The notes beneath the pieces are model-generated. The model searched no databases. It had not been told where the DNA came from and saw nothing but the letters and a program-made list of their open reading frames with translations. Positions 62,313-64,000 of a DNA stretch of 64,000 nucleotides are shown here, piece after piece. The stretch covers positions 27,319 through 91,318 of the forward strand of contig CABUVO010000017.1 in the NCBI GenBank assembly GCA_902495075.1, given 5' to 3'. A program made the translations under genes and the position numbers. This DNA is from an uncultured Porphyromonadaceae bacterium. GTDB taxonomy: Bacteria; Bacteroidota; Bacteroidia; Bacteroidales; Muribaculaceae. Numbering within the stretch: position 1 is the first letter of the stretch; every line of letters starts with the position of its first letter.

Positions 62313-62673
62313 ATGGGTTCAGACCCACCTTCATAATTCGGTAAATCATTGAAATCTACATCTAACAATTTGAGAATCGCCCCACATTTGCAGCAAAAAC
62401 ATTTTGAGAATCACTTTTCAACCCACGTATTTTTATTTGGTATATAATACATTACATCTCTCTTTATGGATAATAATCATGTCGGAATTTCGATGCTGAT
62501 TGCGTATGAGTCCCCAAAGGCTTCGCTTTATAAATAGTAATTTATAAAAGGGTTTTCTCATTGGTTTTATCTGGCATGATTTATAAAATCGCTATCTTAC
62601 ATTTCAATCTTCTAAAATGCTTATTTGCCTTTGTTCGTGAACGATAAATAGTCTGAATCTCAATAAAATTTTG

Positions 62674-62681
62674 TAACTTTG
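62674..62681 (+). promoter_or_regulatory. -7 element TAACTTTG before the AlbA_2 gene
   Basis: A perfect TAnnTTTG, 22 bp before the ATG at 62704; the -33 box is not evident. Confidence 0.5.
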
Positions 62682-62703
62682 CATATACAATCCCTCTGAA
62701 TTT

Positions 62704-64000
62704 ATGACGATTGATTTAGATTACATACAGCATTTGGCTGAAAGCCATGAAGGTGTTGATGTCGAGTTCAAGGAAACCACAGGACAGCTAAACCGTGGTA
62801 TGGAGACATTATGCGGTATGATCAACGGCTCCGGAGGTGTTGTTGTGTTCGGGGTATCGAACAAAGGTAAAATTATCGGACAGGAAATCGGCGACAAGAC
62901 TACCCGTGTGTAATCCAAAACGCAGTAAGGCGAGGTCGGCTATCAAACGATGCCCTTAATGATACTGTGCCCATCGCTTTGTCACGACTCAATCTGACTA
63001 AAGACGGAGCTGTGTGCAATTCAGCGGCTGTATTGTTCGGGAAAGTTTTTTCTGATTATCCACAATGCAGGTTACGCCTTGCGCGATTCAAAGGGACCAG
63101 CAAGCAATATTTCATCGACAACCAACAACATGAAGGTAATATCTTTGAGTTGGTAGATGCGGCTATGACTTTCTTCTTCAAGCATCTAAACCTTTCGGGT
63201 ACGACGCATAATCGCCTTTACAGAGAGGATAATCTTGAGATTCCGTATGATGCTTTGCGTGAAGCAGTTGTCAATGCATACTGTCATATGCGATGGGGAT
63301 ATGAGATCGCTACTGTGGGTATTGCGATTTACGATGACTGTATAGTAATTGAGAATGCAGGTCGCTTTCCTGTCAGAATCTCACCAAACACGCTGATGCG
63401 TAAGGAGGAAGAAGATCGTAAAAATACCTCAATGCCTCCGAGTCCGGTAATTGCCAATGTCATGTATCTTGCCGGCCTCATCGAACATTGGGGGCGTGGA
63501 CTGTCAATGATGGCAAGACAATGTGAAGGTGCTGGATTGCCTGCTCCTGAATTCTATTGTGACGGTACTGTTGTCAAAATTACTTTTATGCGTCCCAAGA
63601 ACACAGTAGGAGTAAGTAATAGTACAAGTAAGGACACAGTTAGTGCAAGTAAGGACACAGTAGGACACAGTGAGAGCACAGTAGGACACGGCTCAAGATT
63701 ATTGAACAATATGCCGATAAGTAAGTCAATCAGCATTCTCATTCAATCTATTGGAGAAGATTGGTTTACAGCGAATACATTATGTGAAATAATCGGCTTA
63801 TCCTCAAAGAGTTCATTTATAAGAAATTATATTAGACCTGCTATAAATTGTGGACTGGTAGCTCTTGAAAATCCAGATAGCCCCAATGCTCCAAACCAAA
63901 GATACGGATTGACATTGAAAGGCAAAGCCCTGTATTACGAGCGTCATGATAACGATAATGATGTTCAAAATGACCTGCAAAGAGTAAATGTTGACCCGCA
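62704..64000 (+). pseudogene. Disrupted AlbA_2/HATPase transcriptional-regulator-like gene, 3' end outside window
   Basis: The first frame (62704-62913) gives 69 residues of an AlbA_2 domain (VDVEFKETTGQLNRG, GGVVVFGVSNKGKIIG) and then a stop. A different frame is open from about 62907 to the window end without a stop. It encodes the rest of the same family: NAVRRGRLSNDALNDTV, DGAVCNSAAVLFGK, the HATPase_c_4 region with LREAVVNAYCH and ENAGRFP, GLIEHWGRGLSMM, then a low-complexity SKDTVSASKDTVGHS linker and a C-terminal winged-helix-like segment. About 50-80 residues expected between the two parts are missing, so an internal deletion with frameshift is likely. The C-terminal part might still be translated from an internal start. 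Confidence 0.75.

Overview
The window looks like chromosomal DNA of a Bacteroidales gut bacterium, most plausibly of the Muribaculaceae (the family is an inference). The evidence is a SusC/SusD pair under an ECF-sigma/FecR pair, TAnnTTTG-type -7 promoter elements, tRNA genes of which one encodes CCA and two do not, GTG and TTG starts without strong Shine-Dalgarno sites, and Bacteroidetes-restricted families (DUF4230, DUF4294, PorX, PorW/SprE, Wzi-type capsule protein). No rRNA, CRISPR array, intact insertion sequence or prophage structural gene was seen.

Layout. 0-6 kb: nucleoside kinase and mgtE on the minus strand, a tRNA-Glu/rpsT/tRNA-Glu transcription unit, and a Wzi-like protein with a small lipoprotein. 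5.9-19.3 kb: a polysaccharide utilisation locus (SusC with STN domain, SusD, GH3, GH2, SGNH hydrolase) divergent from its ECF sigma and FecR anti-sigma genes. Two closely related ORF6N-domain genes flank the sigma/anti-sigma pair. 20-25.7 kb: rnhB, tatD-like, PCMD-like, dapB, lepB, wbqC-like and DUF4294. 25.7-34.9 kb, minus strand: GT2, frr, pyrH, mfd, S41 protease, nadB. 35-38.8 kb: an orphan CHASE2 membrane protein with a partner, polyprenyl diphosphate synthase, rnpA, yidD. 39-50.3 kb: a KilA-N protein, porW/sprE- and porX-like genes, a Sel1-type protein, a TonB-C protein, and a 1409-residue secreted PI-PLC-like protein ending in a sorting-type C-terminal domain. 50.4-61.4 kb: SDR, recA, TrmH-type methyltransferase, nadA, a cluster of DnaA-box-like nonamers, two DUF4230 genes, a predicted small RNA, polA, and a TPR/OmpA-like lipoprotein. 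62-64 kb: tRNA-Lys(CTT) and a disrupted AlbA_2/HATPase gene that runs off the window.

The most unusual signal is non-coding. Many intergenic spacers hold degenerate tandem arrays of 7-bp units in several local flavours (CATTAAA/CATTACA, GGTTTTA/GGCATTA, GGTTAAA/GGTAATA, TTAATAA). They are often arranged as inverted arms, so a spacer can fold into a long hairpin whose two arms match in flavour. These arrays run into gene ends (they encode the rnpA C-terminus and the pyrH stop codon) and abut start codons (wzi-like, lepB, yidD). Two further short inverted-repeat element families (AGAAACTRTTTAAATTTATT ends; TTAAGTATGA ends) occur twice each. Other regions of interest are the DnaA-box cluster, a promoter-to-terminator small RNA, a 29-bp palindrome inside an ORF6N gene, multi-hairpin spacers, and a pair of palindromes around the pyrH promoter.

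Limits: all calls come from reading the sequence and recalling protein families. No database search, folding or skew calculation was run. Residue positions are approximate unless a residue number is stated.
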